DNA of 64,000 nucleotides from Spartobacteria bacterium LR76 (GTDB lineage Bacteria; Verrucomicrobiota; Verrucomicrobiia; Chthoniobacterales; Terrimicrobiaceae). The translations under genes were made by a program, and so were the position numbers. Under the pieces are notes generated by a model. That model saw only the letters and a program-made list of their open reading frames with translations, was not told the origin of the DNA and did not search any database. Below, in pieces: positions 17,105 through 26,819 of the stretch; the stretch's first letter is position 1; every line of letters begins with the position of its first letter. Location of the stretch: NCBI GenBank assembly GCA_003054655.1, contig QAYZ01000014.1:186001-250000 (forward strand), read 5' to 3'.

Positions 17105-17279
17105 TGCCCCCTTTGTTCTTTTCGCGGCTTGTCAGCGGGGGAAGGATACCGTGCAGAGCCGCTGGGAAAAGGGATCGGCACCTCCGGGTTCTTCATCGCC
17201 CGTCCCGGGCCTGTCCTTCCGGTTCTTTTCTATTTCAGCCTCCGCGTTTCGAAATGATGATCATATACTCAAGGCTGCC

Positions 17280-18050
17280 ATGATTTTTCCTTTTCGCCCC
17301 GCCCATTTCCTCCTCTCCAATGGTTTGTTCGCCCTTTTTCTCTCCCTAGCCACAGGGTGGGCGGAGACGCCCAGGGCCGAAGCGGCATACACCGAAGTCG
17401 CGCCGAAGATCGACGGTGTTCTGGATGATGCGGCGTGGGCGAAGGTTGCTCCTATTGCCGCTCCGGCAGGAGAAACCCGCTTTCTTTGGAACGAGAAGGG
17501 CGCTTATGTTGCCTTCCGTGCTGTCGAGCGAACGCCTGTGATGGGGAGTGCCGCCCCGGGGGATTCCCTTCACGAAGAAGATGTTTTCGAGCTTTTTCTG
17601 GATCAACGCGGAGATCATCGCCAATATTACGAAGTCCAGATCGATCCAGCGGGCCGGGTATTTGTGAAGACGCACGTCCTGACTGCCGAGCCCCGCCTTA
17701 CCGAGGAAGGCAGGCTCACTCCGGAGTTTGGGGCCTCCGAGTTGTGGCGTTATGTGATTCCCGCGCCGGAGGGGTTTCTTTCCGCCAGTCGACTGAATCG
17801 AGAAACTGGCGAGTGGACGGCGGAGATGTTTCTTCCCGCCAGCTTCGTCAATCGTCGGGAAAGTGGTGCGCCCTTGACGCCACGCACCTGGCGGATTCAC
17901 CTCGTGCGCAACAACTGGGACCTCCCCAAGGGCGAGGCAAGCCGTCAGTTGGTCTCGACCTCCTGGGCGCCCGTGCTGGAAAAGCACGCGCATATCTCAC
18001 CGACCAGGATGGGATACCTTGAGTTGGAGAAAAAGGCTGGCAACGAATAA
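17280..18050 (+). CDS. Secreted CBM9-like carbohydrate-binding protein
   Basis: 256 residues. Start at ATG 17280, which gives a signal peptide (HFLLSNGLFALFLSLATGWA); the frame is open further upstream from ATG 17151 but that N-terminus is not signal-like. The mature protein is one CBM9-type domain: KIDGVLDDAAWAKVAP, TRFLWNEKGAYVAFR, EEDVFELFLDQRGDHRQYYEVQIDP, and W-x-A-E-M-F-L-P near the end. CBM9 modules bind sugar chain ends in xylan or cellulose; stand-alone versions are common beside Verrucomicrobiota and Bacteroidota glycosidases. Followed after 57 bp by a GH43-like gene. Confidence 0.8.
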   Translation: MIFPFRPAHFLLSNGLFALFLSLATGWAETPRAEAAYTEVAPKIDGVLDDAAWAKVAPIAAPAGETRFLWNEKGAYVAFRAVERTPVMGSAAPGDSLHEEDVFELFLDQRGDHRQYYEVQIDPAGRVFVKTHVLTAEPRLTEEGRLTPEFGASELWRYVIPAPEGFLSASRLNRETGEWTAEMFLPASFVNRRESGAPLTPRTWRIHLVRNNWDLPKGEASRQLVSTSWAPVLEKHAHISPTRMGYLELEKKAGNE

Positions 18051-18107
18051 GTCTTAGCCAAATGGACTCGGGCATTGGAGTGTTTTTAGCTCTGGAGAAA
18101 ATATACC

Positions 18108-19013
18108 ATGATTCATCTCGATAGTCTTACTTCTCCAATCCTCTTTCGAGGCAACGAAACACTTGCCTACCGGGATCCTGCGGTCATCTACGACTCTGGA
18201 ACATTCCATCTTTTCTTCACCTTGGTTCAAACCGAGGAAGATGGCCGGGTGTTTTTGTTCGTTGCCACGAGCAAAAGCGTCGATCTGGTCACGTGGACTG
18301 CGCCGAGAATCCTGACACCGAAAGACCGCGGACTTAACTACAGTTCTCCGGGAAATATCATCAGGTTCGCCGGGCGGTGGATCCTTTGTCTTCAAACCTA
18401 TCCGCGTCCCGATGGAGAAAAATACGGAAACGCGCAGGCGCGTCTTTTTACCATGAGCAGCACTGATCTCGAAACATGGAGCGCTCCCAGGCTGCTAAGG
18501 GTGAAAGGCCCGGAGGTGCCGGAGGCCGCGATGGGTCGGATGATCGACCCGTTCCTGGTTGAAGACAAGGACCAGCCCGGGAAATGGTGGTGCTTCTACA
18601 AACAGGATGGGGTGAGTATCTCGTCTTCGTTCGACCTGGAGGAATGGAGTTATTTCGGAAATGTGAAGGCGGGCGAGAACGCATGTGTCATCACCGACCG
18701 TGATGAATATGTGCTCTTCCATTCTCCAGATAACGGTATCGGGGTTAAGCGATCCCGGGATTTGAAGCACTGGCGGGACGAGGGGATTTTCTTCCTCGGG
18801 CAAAAAGATTGGCCATGGGCGGCAGGCCGCCTTACCGCCGGTTTTGTTCTTGATCTCAGGAGGGAGCCAGACATTGGCAAAGCGTTGCTGTTTTTCCACG
18901 GCTCCGGCCCGGAAGATGAACGGACGCTCTTCGACACGCACGCCAGCATTGGGGTGGCGTGGAGTGACTCGCTTGAAGGATGGTGCTGGCCGGGAAAGCT
19001 TCGCCTGGAGTAG
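18108..19013 (+). CDS. GH43-like five-bladed beta-propeller protein
   Basis: 301 residues without a signal peptide. Repeated blade motifs with [YF]-x-D-P (AYRDPAVIYDSGTFHLFFT, GRMIDPFLVEDKDQPGKWWCFYKQ) and SxDLExW (SSTDLETWSAP, SFDLEEWSYF, RSRDLKHWRDEG) match the GH32/43/68/130 propeller superfamily, most like GH43. Asp in the first motif is a candidate catalytic base. Substrate cannot be deduced; arabinosidase or galactosidase activity is typical of GH43. GGAG at 18094-18097 is a usable Shine-Dalgarno 10 nt before the ATG. Convergent with the next gene, 30 bp apart. Confidence 0.7.
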   Translation: MIHLDSLTSPILFRGNETLAYRDPAVIYDSGTFHLFFTLVQTEEDGRVFLFVATSKSVDLVTWTAPRILTPKDRGLNYSSPGNIIRFAGRWILCLQTYPRPDGEKYGNAQARLFTMSSTDLETWSAPRLLRVKGPEVPEAAMGRMIDPFLVEDKDQPGKWWCFYKQDGVSISSSFDLEEWSYFGNVKAGENACVITDRDEYVLFHSPDNGIGVKRSRDLKHWRDEGIFFLGQKDWPWAAGRLTAGFVLDLRREPDIGKALLFFHGSGPEDERTLFDTHASIGVAWSDSLEGWCWPGKLRLE

Positions 19014-19043
19014 ACTCGGCGGGATCTGGTCAGGAGCGGGGGC

Positions 19044-19748
19044 TTACGGAGCCTTCGGGGTCATCTTATCGAATAGCACTCGGAAGTTGTCCGGCGGAAC
19101 CTGCATCCCGACGGGAGCCGGCTTGTAGCGATATTCGCGTTCAGCCTTTCCGTCGTAGGAGAGCAAGGGCAGCCGTGTCTCGGGAGAAACTACGGCCCAC
19201 CGTGCCGCGCCCCATTTGCCTGTCGGGATTTCAAGGGGCTTTCCAGCAGGCGATGGAGCCGGGGAACCCTCTTCAAAGAAATAAACCGGCTGTCCTTTCC
19301 ACTTCGCCGTGCCTCGGTAGTTTTCCGGAGTGATCCAGTCGAGTCCTTCAAAGTCCATCCGCCGGTAATCGAATGATTCCGAGTCGGTGGAGAAGGGGAT
19401 CATCGCCAGCTTCTTTGTCCCGGGAATGATGCCCGCACGCAGGTTGTTCCAGATCCAGAGCTGCGTCTGCGCTCCCGAGCTCCAATCGGTCGTTTCGCTC
19501 AAAACCTTGCCGGTCCTGATGACGGAGACGCTCTGCTTGAGATCGGAAAACACGTAGGGATTCGGCTTTGGCGTGGGAGTCGGGGAGGCGTTGGACTTTG
19601 CCTCGTCGCGATACCGATACGTCACCGTCCAGGAAGAAAACTCGGGAAGCCTGGCCAGCACCGGAGACTTCGGAGGCGGCAGGATGTCCTGCGCCGGGGA
19701 AAAATGAGCGGAGAGGACGACCAGGGATAAGGCGAGGAGGCGATTCAT
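19044..19748 (-). CDS. Secreted protein of unknown function, last gene of pseudopilin cassette 1
   Basis: 234 residues with a signal peptide (MNRLLALSLVVLSAHFSPAQ). The mature part has an STPTPTPKPNP linker and a beta-rich remainder (LWIWNNLRAGIIPGTKKLAMIPF, YRGTAKWKGQPVYFF); I do not recognise the family. Its ATG overlaps the stop of the Verru_Chthon A gene in an ATGA arrangement, so it is translationally coupled and very likely belongs to that system, for example as a periplasmic or outer-surface partner of the pseudopilus. Nothing equivalent follows the second cassette. Confidence 0.6.
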   Translation of the reverse strand: MNRLLALSLVVLSAHFSPAQDILPPPKSPVLARLPEFSSWTVTYRYRDEAKSNASPTPTPKPNPYVFSDLKQSVSVIRTGKVLSETTDWSSGAQTQLWIWNNLRAGIIPGTKKLAMIPFSTDSESFDYRRMDFEGLDWITPENYRGTAKWKGQPVYFFEEGSPAPSPAGKPLEIPTGKWGAARWAVVSPETRLPLLSYDGKAEREYRYKPAPVGMQVPPDNFRVLFDKMTPKAP

Positions 19749-22700
19749 TCGGTAACGATTTCTGTTTGCATGTCGACGATCTTTCCGGTGAAGCGGTCGA
19801 TCGCCAGATGAACCCAGAAGCGAGTCTCGCCCTCGACCGTGAACTGGCTGAGGGAGGAGGCGCTCTCAGGATAGCGACCCACCTGCGCGACGAGATCGAT
19901 GAGGAGATTCCACGTGCGGGTGTTGCCGGAATCAACCAGCGCCCGCATCACGCTTTCCCGCCTTCGCTTGATTGCAGCATCAGCAGCCGTGGAAAAGACG
20001 CCGTCCGAGGCGGAGGTGAGCTTGCTGGAGTAGCCACTGTAGGCCTTGCTCCCATCGTAGTTTGTGACGTCGGCGCGATTGATGCCGCTCCCAGAGGGCA
20101 GGTCGGCGCCGGTGGTGGAGACAAACTTGCCGACGAGCTCCGCCCTGTTTCGCAGGGGGCCCTTGGTGAGGACTCCGCCCGAGGTGCTGGTGGTGTCGGC
20201 TGTCCACGCGGTCAAGGCCTCGGCAGCTTTCCGCGCTTCCGTCGAGTCAAGGATGCCTCCTTCCGCCTTGGAAGCCCCGCTGATGATGGCTTCCAGCACG
20301 GAGGTCTGGCGGCTGTTCAGGTTGACCCGCCCGGCTACGGTGACATCGTCGGGAGCGGCGTCGAGTTCGTTCAGGCAAAAGAAATCGAGCAGCGCGGAAT
20401 CACCACTTTCCGGGGTAAAGAAGTCGAGGTCCTTCCAGGCGACACCGCGAAAGGCGTACCCCATTTCCGCCACGGATCGGAAGGGGCGGTTCAGGATGAC
20501 GGGGCGGCTGTCATAGTTGCCGGTCGTCAGCGGCAGTCCGTTTGAGCTTCCGGAGGTGAAATACGCCCCGGAAGCGCGGCGGAGCACGCCGTCTGGATCG
20601 GTATAGTAGCTCTTGGCACCGGGAATGGCCGAGGTGGTGGAGCCGACTGGGAGATTGACCGCCAGGTCGGAATATCCCTGGGGAATGGCGCTGCCTCCCG
20701 GAATTCTCCAGCCCGAGGCCTTTGGAACGCCTCCATTATTATCACCGATCTGGCGGTAGAACACGTCGGTTTTCGAGGTGCCCGATGGGGCGATGGTATT
20801 TCCCTGCGGAAACGGATAGATGGGATAGGAGTCAAAGCTCGAGTTTTTGTCTCTTGGGTAGGGAGGATTGTCTGCCGGGGAGTTGAGCGTACCGGTATTC
20901 CAGTAGGGCGACGCACGGAAGGTTGGCAGTCCCCAGCGATTCGAGCGAGGATCCGCGCGAACACCTGTCTTCAACCCGCGGTTCGAACTGACGGAGTCGT
21001 CGTTGTCTACGATTGCAAGGTTCGCGACGGAGCCCAACGAGCCCCCTGCATAGATATAATCGATGACATCATAGGTCAGATACTCCGGGCTGCTTCCGTA
21101 GGGATTTTTATACTGCAGTTCCATGCGGAGAGAATTGCGGATCCCGCCCATGTTGAGGTAGGAATGCGCCGCATCATCCTTCGTGGTAGGCCCCGTCCAG
21201 CACCGGCCGGTGTAGAATCCGATGGCTGTCGCATTCAGCGTATCCGGCTGGGTCGGATCATTGAGCTCTTGGGAATCAATCGGAGTGATCGTGCCATCCG
21301 GATATCCCGCCGCATTGCTGTCCGGCGGGTAGTTGGGGGATTGAATGCGATAAGGTTCGCGGAATGCGGCCTTGCCGGTGAGTGTGGTGTTGAATGTGAT
21401 CCAATCCGACCCGGGATCAATTACGGCCTGGATATAAGGTTTCGGGCTGGCATATCCAGAAAAGGGGAATTCCGAAGGATTACCGCTTTGCGACGCGTCG
21501 AATCCATCCCACCATGCCCCGGGAGTTGCTGCAGTGGAGCGAATGGTGGGGTAATTGCTTATGGTAACGAGCTGGCCGGTCGAGGAGACGGTGCCAGCGA
21601 CGACGCGGAATTGTGTCGGAATGTCTGGCGGATTCGCATCTGTAAACGGCGCATGAGGATTCCACAGGATGGGCTGGAGGAGCGTCGCGGTTTCGAAGAA
21701 TTTCTTGCCGGCAAAACTCGGAGCAGTGGAAAGCACCTTGCTAGTCGGACTGCCCGAAGGTGGGCGATATTCCAGAGCGACATCGCTGTTGATATCCAGT
21801 TGCTGGGTGCGGTACCACGCGCTCATCCATCCGTAGAGATAGGGGATGTTCTCCACGCCGGAGATGTTTCGGGCGGGCCGGGTATCTCCATTGGAGCCCA
21901 CATCAGTATGAATCGTGGTGGGATAGCTGTCGGCGTCGTACTGGTCGATGAGATTTGCGCCGATCTGGAAGATCTGAAAATCGATGTAGCCGTCCACAGC
22001 GGGATCGCTGCTGGTAAAGCGTGACTCCGCGCCTTTGCTTTCGTTTCCGCCATTCTGCTTGCCGAGCGAGCCGCTCTCGATCGCTGCCTTGAGCGTTTCA
22101 AAAAAGTCCGGCTCGCGCCCGGCGGCGGCCACCTCGTCCAGGGTTTTGATCCGGTAGGTGGCATCGATGTTGTCGGGCGAGGTGTAGTCCCAGCGGAAGT
22201 TGTTGGAATCCCAGACTAAACCGAAGTATTTCCTGATGGAGTCTGACTGGGTCCCGACCTGGCTGGGGGATGCCAGCGCCAAGCGGCTGAGCGGGAAGCG
22301 ACATTTAATCACCGGTTTTCCTGCGGCATCGCGCACGTCCAGCACGGCAGGGTTGATCGTGTCCTGAAGATAGGGGGCCGAGTTGTCATACGCATCATTG
22401 CCGCCGAAGCCGGCCGCGGCGGATGCGCTGGCGGGATTCGTACTCGTTTTCAACTGGGCGCCGGTATTCTTCGGCCGGTCGGGATCGGGCCGGAACGACG
22501 GCTGCTCGAGGTCGCGAGAGAACGTGCCGAGGTAGCGCAGCGCGTTTTGCAGGGCGGCCTTTTCCGTGTCATCATTGCCCGCCACGCCCTGGGTGAGGAA
22601 CTGGATGAGCTGCTGGCGGCTGACAAACATGCGGTCCGTTTTTCCGCCGGACATTGTGGTGTTGGCCGTGCGCAGAAATCCCGTCGTGTTGGTGCGCATC

Positions 22701-23683
22701 ATTTCGAAGTAATTCGTCTGCGCCGAAGCGTCGAAAGTGTAGCTTGGGAAAGTGCCGGAGGCCCCGCCGGTGACAAAGTTGCGCCAGCCGACGAGCGCCG
22801 AGATGGCACCGGTGGCGAGGCTGTTCGTTCCGAAGATGACCGAGAGATCGGCGGTGGCGAGGCTGCCTTTGTTGGCGATGAGATTGGTGGGGGAGCCGGG
22901 AGGGAATCCGGCGGCGTTCATGTCGAGCAGTCCGCCCTCGTCGTAGATGACATAAGCATAACGCCCGACGACCGTGGCGGAGTTGGTTGCGCTCCAGCGC
23001 ATGCTGGCGTTCCAGGTCTTGGGGTTTGATCCATCTCGTGCGACGAGGATCCAGTCCGGAGCGGTGAAATTCGTCGCGGTCAGGTTCGTGGCGCTGTTGG
23101 TGTCGGCCTTGGCAAGCAGCAGGGCGGCATTCCAGCGGTCGACGCTCAGGTAGCGCCCGTTTTGCGACGCATTGGTGGTGGAGACAGGGGCTGCGCGTTT
23201 GGAGGGGGGATAGTTGGTGTAACCGGCGCCGGAGAAAAAGTTGCTGCCCGAGCGGCTGATCTTTACGAGATTTTCCAGGCCGGCATTCGTGGTGAATCCG
23301 GAGAGCGCAGGCACCATGGTGCCTGCATTCACGGGGTAGTAAACGGGATAGCTGGCGCCATTGGTGGAGATATTGGTCGAGCCGGCCAGGATTTCCTGGC
23401 GGAGGTCGCCGATGAGTGTATTCACTGCTCCCTTGGCAAAAACCTCGGCCGCCGCCTGATTCACGCTGGCCTGGGAGATCTGCCGCTGGAGTGAAGAGTA
23501 CGAAAAATAGGCCAGCACCAGGACGGTGAGCAGGACGATGAAGGCCAGGATAATCACCAGGGACGCGCCGCGCTCGGAGCGTGATGTCATGAGGCGGCTT
23601 CCGAGACCACGAGGCAATGACAGGCCGGCGCTACGAAAAGCGAACTTCATGGCTGGGCGCGGGGTGGAGGGAAACTTTTTCAC
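19745..23683 (-). CDS. Verru_Chthon cassette protein A (giant GspK/PilX-like pseudopilin), cassette 1
   Basis: 1,312 residues. A basic N-terminus (about 38 residues) is followed by ERGASLVIILAFIVLLTVLVL, a pilin-like hydrophobic helix lacking the Glu5 found in major pseudopilins, the situation known for GspK and PilX. The remainder is a very large Asn/Thr/Ser-rich exported domain, with many aromatic and Pro-rich stretches and conserved blocks shared with the second A protein (GGILD near the end, LDFFCLNELDAAPDDVTVAGRVNLNS). The match is to the Verrucomicrobiota Verru_Chthon A family. Coupled by ATGA overlaps to gene C upstream and to the unknown secreted protein downstream. It is roughly four times longer than ordinary GspK. 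Confidence 0.85.
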   Translation of the reverse strand: MKKFPSTPRPAMKFAFRSAGLSLPRGLGSRLMTSRSERGASLVIILAFIVLLTVLVLAYFSYSSLQRQISQASVNQAAAEVFAKGAVNTLIGDLRQEILAGSTNISTNGASYPVYYPVNAGTMVPALSGFTTNAGLENLVKISRSGSNFFSGAGYTNYPPSKRAAPVSTTNASQNGRYLSVDRWNAALLLAKADTNSATNLTATNFTAPDWILVARDGSNPKTWNASMRWSATNSATVVGRYAYVIYDEGGLLDMNAAGFPPGSPTNLIANKGSLATADLSVIFGTNSLATGAISALVGWRNFVTGGASGTFPSYTFDASAQTNYFEMMRTNTTGFLRTANTTMSGGKTDRMFVSRQQLIQFLTQGVAGNDDTEKAALQNALRYLGTFSRDLEQPSFRPDPDRPKNTGAQLKTSTNPASASAAAGFGGNDAYDNSAPYLQDTINPAVLDVRDAAGKPVIKCRFPLSRLALASPSQVGTQSDSIRKYFGLVWDSNNFRWDYTSPDNIDATYRIKTLDEVAAAGREPDFFETLKAAIESGSLGKQNGGNESKGAESRFTSSDPAVDGYIDFQIFQIGANLIDQYDADSYPTTIHTDVGSNGDTRPARNISGVENIPYLYGWMSAWYRTQQLDINSDVALEYRPPSGSPTSKVLSTAPSFAGKKFFETATLLQPILWNPHAPFTDANPPDIPTQFRVVAGTVSSTGQLVTISNYPTIRSTAATPGAWWDGFDASQSGNPSEFPFSGYASPKPYIQAVIDPGSDWITFNTTLTGKAAFREPYRIQSPNYPPDSNAAGYPDGTITPIDSQELNDPTQPDTLNATAIGFYTGRCWTGPTTKDDAAHSYLNMGGIRNSLRMELQYKNPYGSSPEYLTYDVIDYIYAGGSLGSVANLAIVDNDDSVSSNRGLKTGVRADPRSNRWGLPTFRASPYWNTGTLNSPADNPPYPRDKNSSFDSYPIYPFPQGNTIAPSGTSKTDVFYRQIGDNNGGVPKASGWRIPGGSAIPQGYSDLAVNLPVGSTTSAIPGAKSYYTDPDGVLRRASGAYFTSGSSNGLPLTTGNYDSRPVILNRPFRSVAEMGYAFRGVAWKDLDFFTPESGDSALLDFFCLNELDAAPDDVTVAGRVNLNSRQTSVLEAIISGASKAEGGILDSTEARKAAEALTAWTADTTSTSGGVLTKGPLRNRAELVGKFVSTTGADLPSGSGINRADVTNYDGSKAYSGYSSKLTSASDGVFSTAADAAIKRRRESVMRALVDSGNTRTWNLLIDLVAQVGRYPESASSLSQFTVEGETRFWVHLAIDRFTGKIVDMQTEIVTE

Positions 23684-24594
23684 GGTGAAGTCAGCGGGAA
23701 GCTCCTTTGGTAAATCCTTACGCGACTGGCTGCGGCGGCGGGGATGTCGGCGTCCTGGGCAAACTGGGAAACGTTGTCCACCGCAGACTGCCAGGTTTCG
23801 GCAGGCAGTTTTCCGCCGGAGGGATCGGGATCGGGAAGAGCCGAGGCCAGCTTGCTGGTATTGGTTGCAAGTTTGCGGGATTCCGAATCCAGGATGGCGA
23901 GGGTGAGGATGAGGGAGGAGGCATCACCCAGCGGACCGCTTATCGCGGAGGCAGCGGGTTTTGTCGTATAGGTGCCTTTGGTGGTCTGGAAGCAATAGAA
24001 GATGCGGAACACTCCCTCGGCAAAGAGGTGGTAGTTGTCGTCGACGCCATCGCTATAGGTGGGCGACGAACCCACGACGGGTTCCCAAGCCTTCGCGATG
24101 GTGCTGGCGGCCAGCGGTGTCGAGTTGGTGGTGATGGGCTGGTCCGCGAAGGTCAGGAACGGCTGATTTTCCCAGTTCAACCCCTTTCCCAGGCGCTCAA
24201 GCTGGGCCTTGTCGTTGACGCGATACCCCACGAGCGAGAGCTTGTTGAACTGGCGGGAGTCGGTGGTGGACTGAAAGCCCGGGGCCTCGCTGTAGAAGAA
24301 GATCGCGTTGTTGCTGGAGGACGTGAGCACATCGAGATCTGTGCGGCGGGGCATGCGCGAGAGATCCATGCCAAACTGCCCAAAGACCTCCCGCGCCTCG
24401 GAGTCGGCGCTGAGATGCTTGCGGCTGCTGGAGATCACGGTGTTGCCGCTTTGCACGATGCTCGCGACCATCGCGACGAGAATGATCAATACCGCCGTGG
24501 CCACGAGGATCTCGATCAGCGTGAAGCCTCCGGGGCGGCGTTGGATCGGCGGGGGACGCATGGATTTTAATGGGGATGAGGCCAGGAGTTGCAT
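23680..24594 (-). CDS. Verru_Chthon cassette protein C (GspJ-like pseudopilin), cassette 1
   Basis: 304 residues. Type IV prepilin-like leader RRPGGFTLIEILVATAVLII with Gly at -1, Phe at +1 and Glu at +5, so a prepilin peptidase substrate. The soluble domain contains VFGQFGMDLSRMPRRTDLDV and AEGVFRIFYCFQTTKGTY, shared in outline with the C protein of cassette 2. Size and position just before the A gene correspond to GspJ in type II secretion operons. ATG 24594 is 31 bp after the B gene; ATG 24561 is an alternative closer to the leader. The stop overlaps the A start by 4 bp. Confidence 0.85.
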   Translation of the reverse strand: MQLLASSPLKSMRPPPIQRRPGGFTLIEILVATAVLIILVAMVASIVQSGNTVISSSRKHLSADSEAREVFGQFGMDLSRMPRRTDLDVLTSSSNNAIFFYSEAPGFQSTTDSRQFNKLSLVGYRVNDKAQLERLGKGLNWENQPFLTFADQPITTNSTPLAASTIAKAWEPVVGSSPTYSDGVDDNYHLFAEGVFRIFYCFQTTKGTYTTKPAASAISGPLGDASSLILTLAILDSESRKLATNTSKLASALPDPDPSGGKLPAETWQSAVDNVSQFAQDADIPAAAASRVRIYQRSFPLTSP

Positions 24595-24625
24595 CCAGGC
24601 TGACAGGGAGAAAAATTGCGGAAAG

Positions 24626-25105
24626 CTAGTCGCGAAGCAAGGAGGTGATCACCTCCACCGATCCCGATGCCTTCGTCGGCCATGTGCCGGGCGAGGAGTC
24701 GGCATTTGCGGGCCAGGTGACAAGCAGCCGCGCAAGCGTCGGGTTGGCAAAGGCGGGCGAGGCACTCTGGAAGCCGACGCTCAAGCGATAGTACGCCTCT
24801 TGCGAGGGTGCGTTGCCGATGGGCTTTCCCTCCTTGGTAAAGTAGAGCGTCTGGGGAGAGGAGCCTGTGAGGGAGATATTGTAGGCCTTCGATATCGTCT
24901 GGCCTGAAGGGATGGAATTCAGGTCGGAGAATACCGTCGAGAGGATGCCCCAGGCGGCGGTCTTGCCGACCGTGGTCTGTTCGCTGGTGATGCCGGTCTG
25001 CAGGAGACCGAGGATCGCCAGGAGGCAAAATGCGGCGACTCCGAGTGCGATGGAGATTTCCACCAGGGAGAAACCCGCAGGAGGGCGCTGGTCGGGGGAG
25101 CGCAT
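24626..25105 (-). CDS. Verru_Chthon cassette protein B (GspI-like pseudopilin), cassette 1
   Basis: 159 residues. Prepilin leader RPPAGFSLVEISIALGVAAFC with the canonical Gly-Phe cleavage site and Glu5. The body contains YFTKEGKPIG and YYRLSVGFQSASPAF; the corresponding segment in the second B protein reads CFDQEGNKV. Small size matches GspI. The start is ATG at 25105, overlapping the stop of gene D by one base (TGATG); a GTG at 25108 is also in frame. Part of one tightly packed transcript D-B-C-A. Confidence 0.85.
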   Translation of the reverse strand: MRSPDQRPPAGFSLVEISIALGVAAFCLLAILGLLQTGITSEQTTVGKTAAWGILSTVFSDLNSIPSGQTISKAYNISLTGSSPQTLYFTKEGKPIGNAPSQEAYYRLSVGFQSASPAFANPTLARLLVTWPANADSSPGTWPTKASGSVEVITSLLRD

Positions 25106-25767
25106 CACGGACGATAGACTTTGGCAACGCCGGTCACACCGTCAAGCACCACGACCGCGTTGTTCGGTGACGACCCTTGCGCTCCGGCCAGCCCGATCTC
25201 CATCCACTGCGATACCGATGCGGCGCGAGCCTGGATGCTGGCCATCCCCCGGGGGTCAAACTGTACGATCTTGGAAAACGTGACCCCGGCGACCTCAAAG
25301 GTATCCTGCGCGGCGAAGGCATCGTTCGCCACCTGATAGGCGCTCTGCACCACAGGGCGCGAGAGGCTTCCGGAGTTAGGGATGTTATCCTCGAGGCGGA
25401 CATTGGGCATCTTGCGCATCCGGGTGAGGGAGACGAGATTCTTGCTATCAAAATTGCGCGAGCCGCTCTTGGAGCCCATCGCGCTCATGAGGATCTGGCC
25501 CTCGCCCGGCTTCGTGGCGTCCATCTGGGCGCGTTCGGCGAAGCCGACGTAGACGAAGGTGTTATTAGCCATCGCATAGGCGCGGGCCTGCTCCAGCGTG
25601 CTTGCGATATCGTAGGCTGCCGTGGAGATGTCGCCTGTACTTTTCAGAACATTGAAGGCAGGGACCGACAAGGCCATCATCACACTGACAATCGCCATCA
25701 CTGTCAACAGCTCGATTAAGCTGAAGGCGCTGCCATTCATCGGTTTGAGGTTTTGATGGGAGCTCAT
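25105..25767 (-). CDS. Verru_Chthon cassette protein D (GspH-like pseudopilin), cassette 1
   Basis: 220 residues. Leader NGSAFSLIELLTVMAIVSVMM has Glu5 but Ala rather than Gly at -1 of the cleavage site. The following helix and EQARAYAMANNTFVYVGF match the GspH/FimT pattern (ARAxAxxNNxxV). The C-terminal GVTGVAKVYRP resembles the end of the second D protein (SLTGRTRTFQP). First of the four coupled genes in this cassette; 104 bp separate it from the secreted gene upstream, a gap in which I see no clear promoter. Confidence 0.85.
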   Translation of the reverse strand: MSSHQNLKPMNGSAFSLIELLTVMAIVSVMMALSVPAFNVLKSTGDISTAAYDIASTLEQARAYAMANNTFVYVGFAERAQMDATKPGEGQILMSAMGSKSGSRNFDSKNLVSLTRMRKMPNVRLEDNIPNSGSLSRPVVQSAYQVANDAFAAQDTFEVAGVTFSKIVQFDPRGMASIQARAASVSQWMEIGLAGAQGSSPNNAVVVLDGVTGVAKVYRP

Positions 25768-25871
25768 TGGGGGAGCGGATTCTTTACAATGAATATACTT
25801 CGAGTCCGTTCTCCCGCTATAGAGGAAACGCCCAAAAACTTTGCATTTTCGTCCAATGGTGGCTTGTGAGC

Positions 25872-26819
25872 CTAGGGCTTCGGAGGTTCGAAACCTGGGA
25901 GGATTTCCGGGACTTGCTTGAAGATGCGAAACGCGGCGATGTCGAGGGTTTGCTGGCTGGTTTCATCGCGGCCCAGGGTGAGAGTGACCTTGTCGGTTTC
26001 CTTGCTGCTGGCATCCTCCATCAGCTCAAAGCCGTCAATGACCGTTGCGACCGTGGTCTGGGGATCGAACTGGCCCGCTCCAGAGGTGAGACAGAGGGCC
26101 ACCGAGAGCGATCCATCCTCCATGGTTTTGAAGACGAGCGCTCCATGATAAATAGAGTCATTTTCGAGGCGGATATCGGAGCGCTTTTCGATCATGGCGC
26201 GCTTTCCGGTTTTGTCGCTGTTCACAGCGAGAGACCTCGCGGAGGTGAATATCCTGAGGCCGAGTCCGCCGTCGCCGGGATTGGTCGTCACGGAGATGCC
26301 CAGGTTGGCCACCTTGGTGTTCATCTGGAATTTCGGAGCGCCGCTGCTTGAGCTGGCGCGGATGAGGAAGTCCAGGCAGCCGGAGATTTTCACGAGGCCG
26401 TTTTCCCGTGTGGCGAGGGACTGGAGCGAGGCCTCCTTGTCGGGAAGGATGCCCAGGCCGACCTGCTTGACCTGCGAGGCGCCATTGAGAGTCGCGCGGA
26501 AGAACCGGCTCGGTCCCATGGCCGGCTCGGAAAGGATCTGTACCCTGGCATCGGGCGACTCGGCAGAGGGTGCGCCGGAGAATTGAGGCACGGCTCGCCC
26601 TCCCACGCCGGAGGCAATCGTGGCCTTGCTGGAGGCGAAGGCCGGGGTCAGCTTGGAAAGCCCCTCGGGTTGCGACCTCAGCAGCGAGGAGGGATCATCC
26701 ATGACCAGATCCAGCCCGGCACCGGCCATGGCTGATCCGAGAAGCATGGTGGCGGAGCATGCAAAAACGAAAGCCTGCCGGGAAAAAAACGAACGCTTCT
26801 GGGGGAGGAGTGGAGCCAT
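25872..26819 (-). CDS. Secreted protein of unknown function upstream of cassette 1
   Basis: About 315 residues from ATG 26819; an in-frame ATG at 26867 would add 16 residues without improving the signal peptide. The hydrophobic stretch QAFVFACSATMLLGSAMAGA is a signal peptide. The mature protein is beta-rich (RFFRATLNGASQVKQVGLG, RIFTSARSLAVNSDKTGK, YHGALVFKTMEDGSLSVALCL) and suggests a LamG/jelly-roll-like fold, though I cannot name a family. Same strand as the pseudopilin cassette and 104 bp ahead of it, so it could be co-transcribed and supply an exported partner. Confidence 0.6.
   Translation of the reverse strand: MAPLLPQKRSFFSRQAFVFACSATMLLGSAMAGAGLDLVMDDPSSLLRSQPEGLSKLTPAFASSKATIASGVGGRAVPQFSGAPSAESPDARVQILSEPAMGPSRFFRATLNGASQVKQVGLGILPDKEASLQSLATRENGLVKISGCLDFLIRASSSSGAPKFQMNTKVANLGISVTTNPGDGGLGLRIFTSARSLAVNSDKTGKRAMIEKRSDIRLENDSIYHGALVFKTMEDGSLSVALCLTSGAGQFDPQTTVATVIDGFELMEDASSKETDKVTLTLGRDETSQQTLDIAAFRIFKQVPEILPGFEPPKP

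Noticed and set aside
25850-25876. Similarity to 50301-50324 (CACCATTGG and AAAATGC blocks), possible shared IS end
   Set aside because: Short, imperfect with an indel, and no IS sequence next to 25850; likely coincidence.
25880-25900. GGTTCGAAACC resembling a tRNA T-loop
   Set aside because: It is the end of the coding region at 25872-26819; no acceptor, D or anticodon stems fit.
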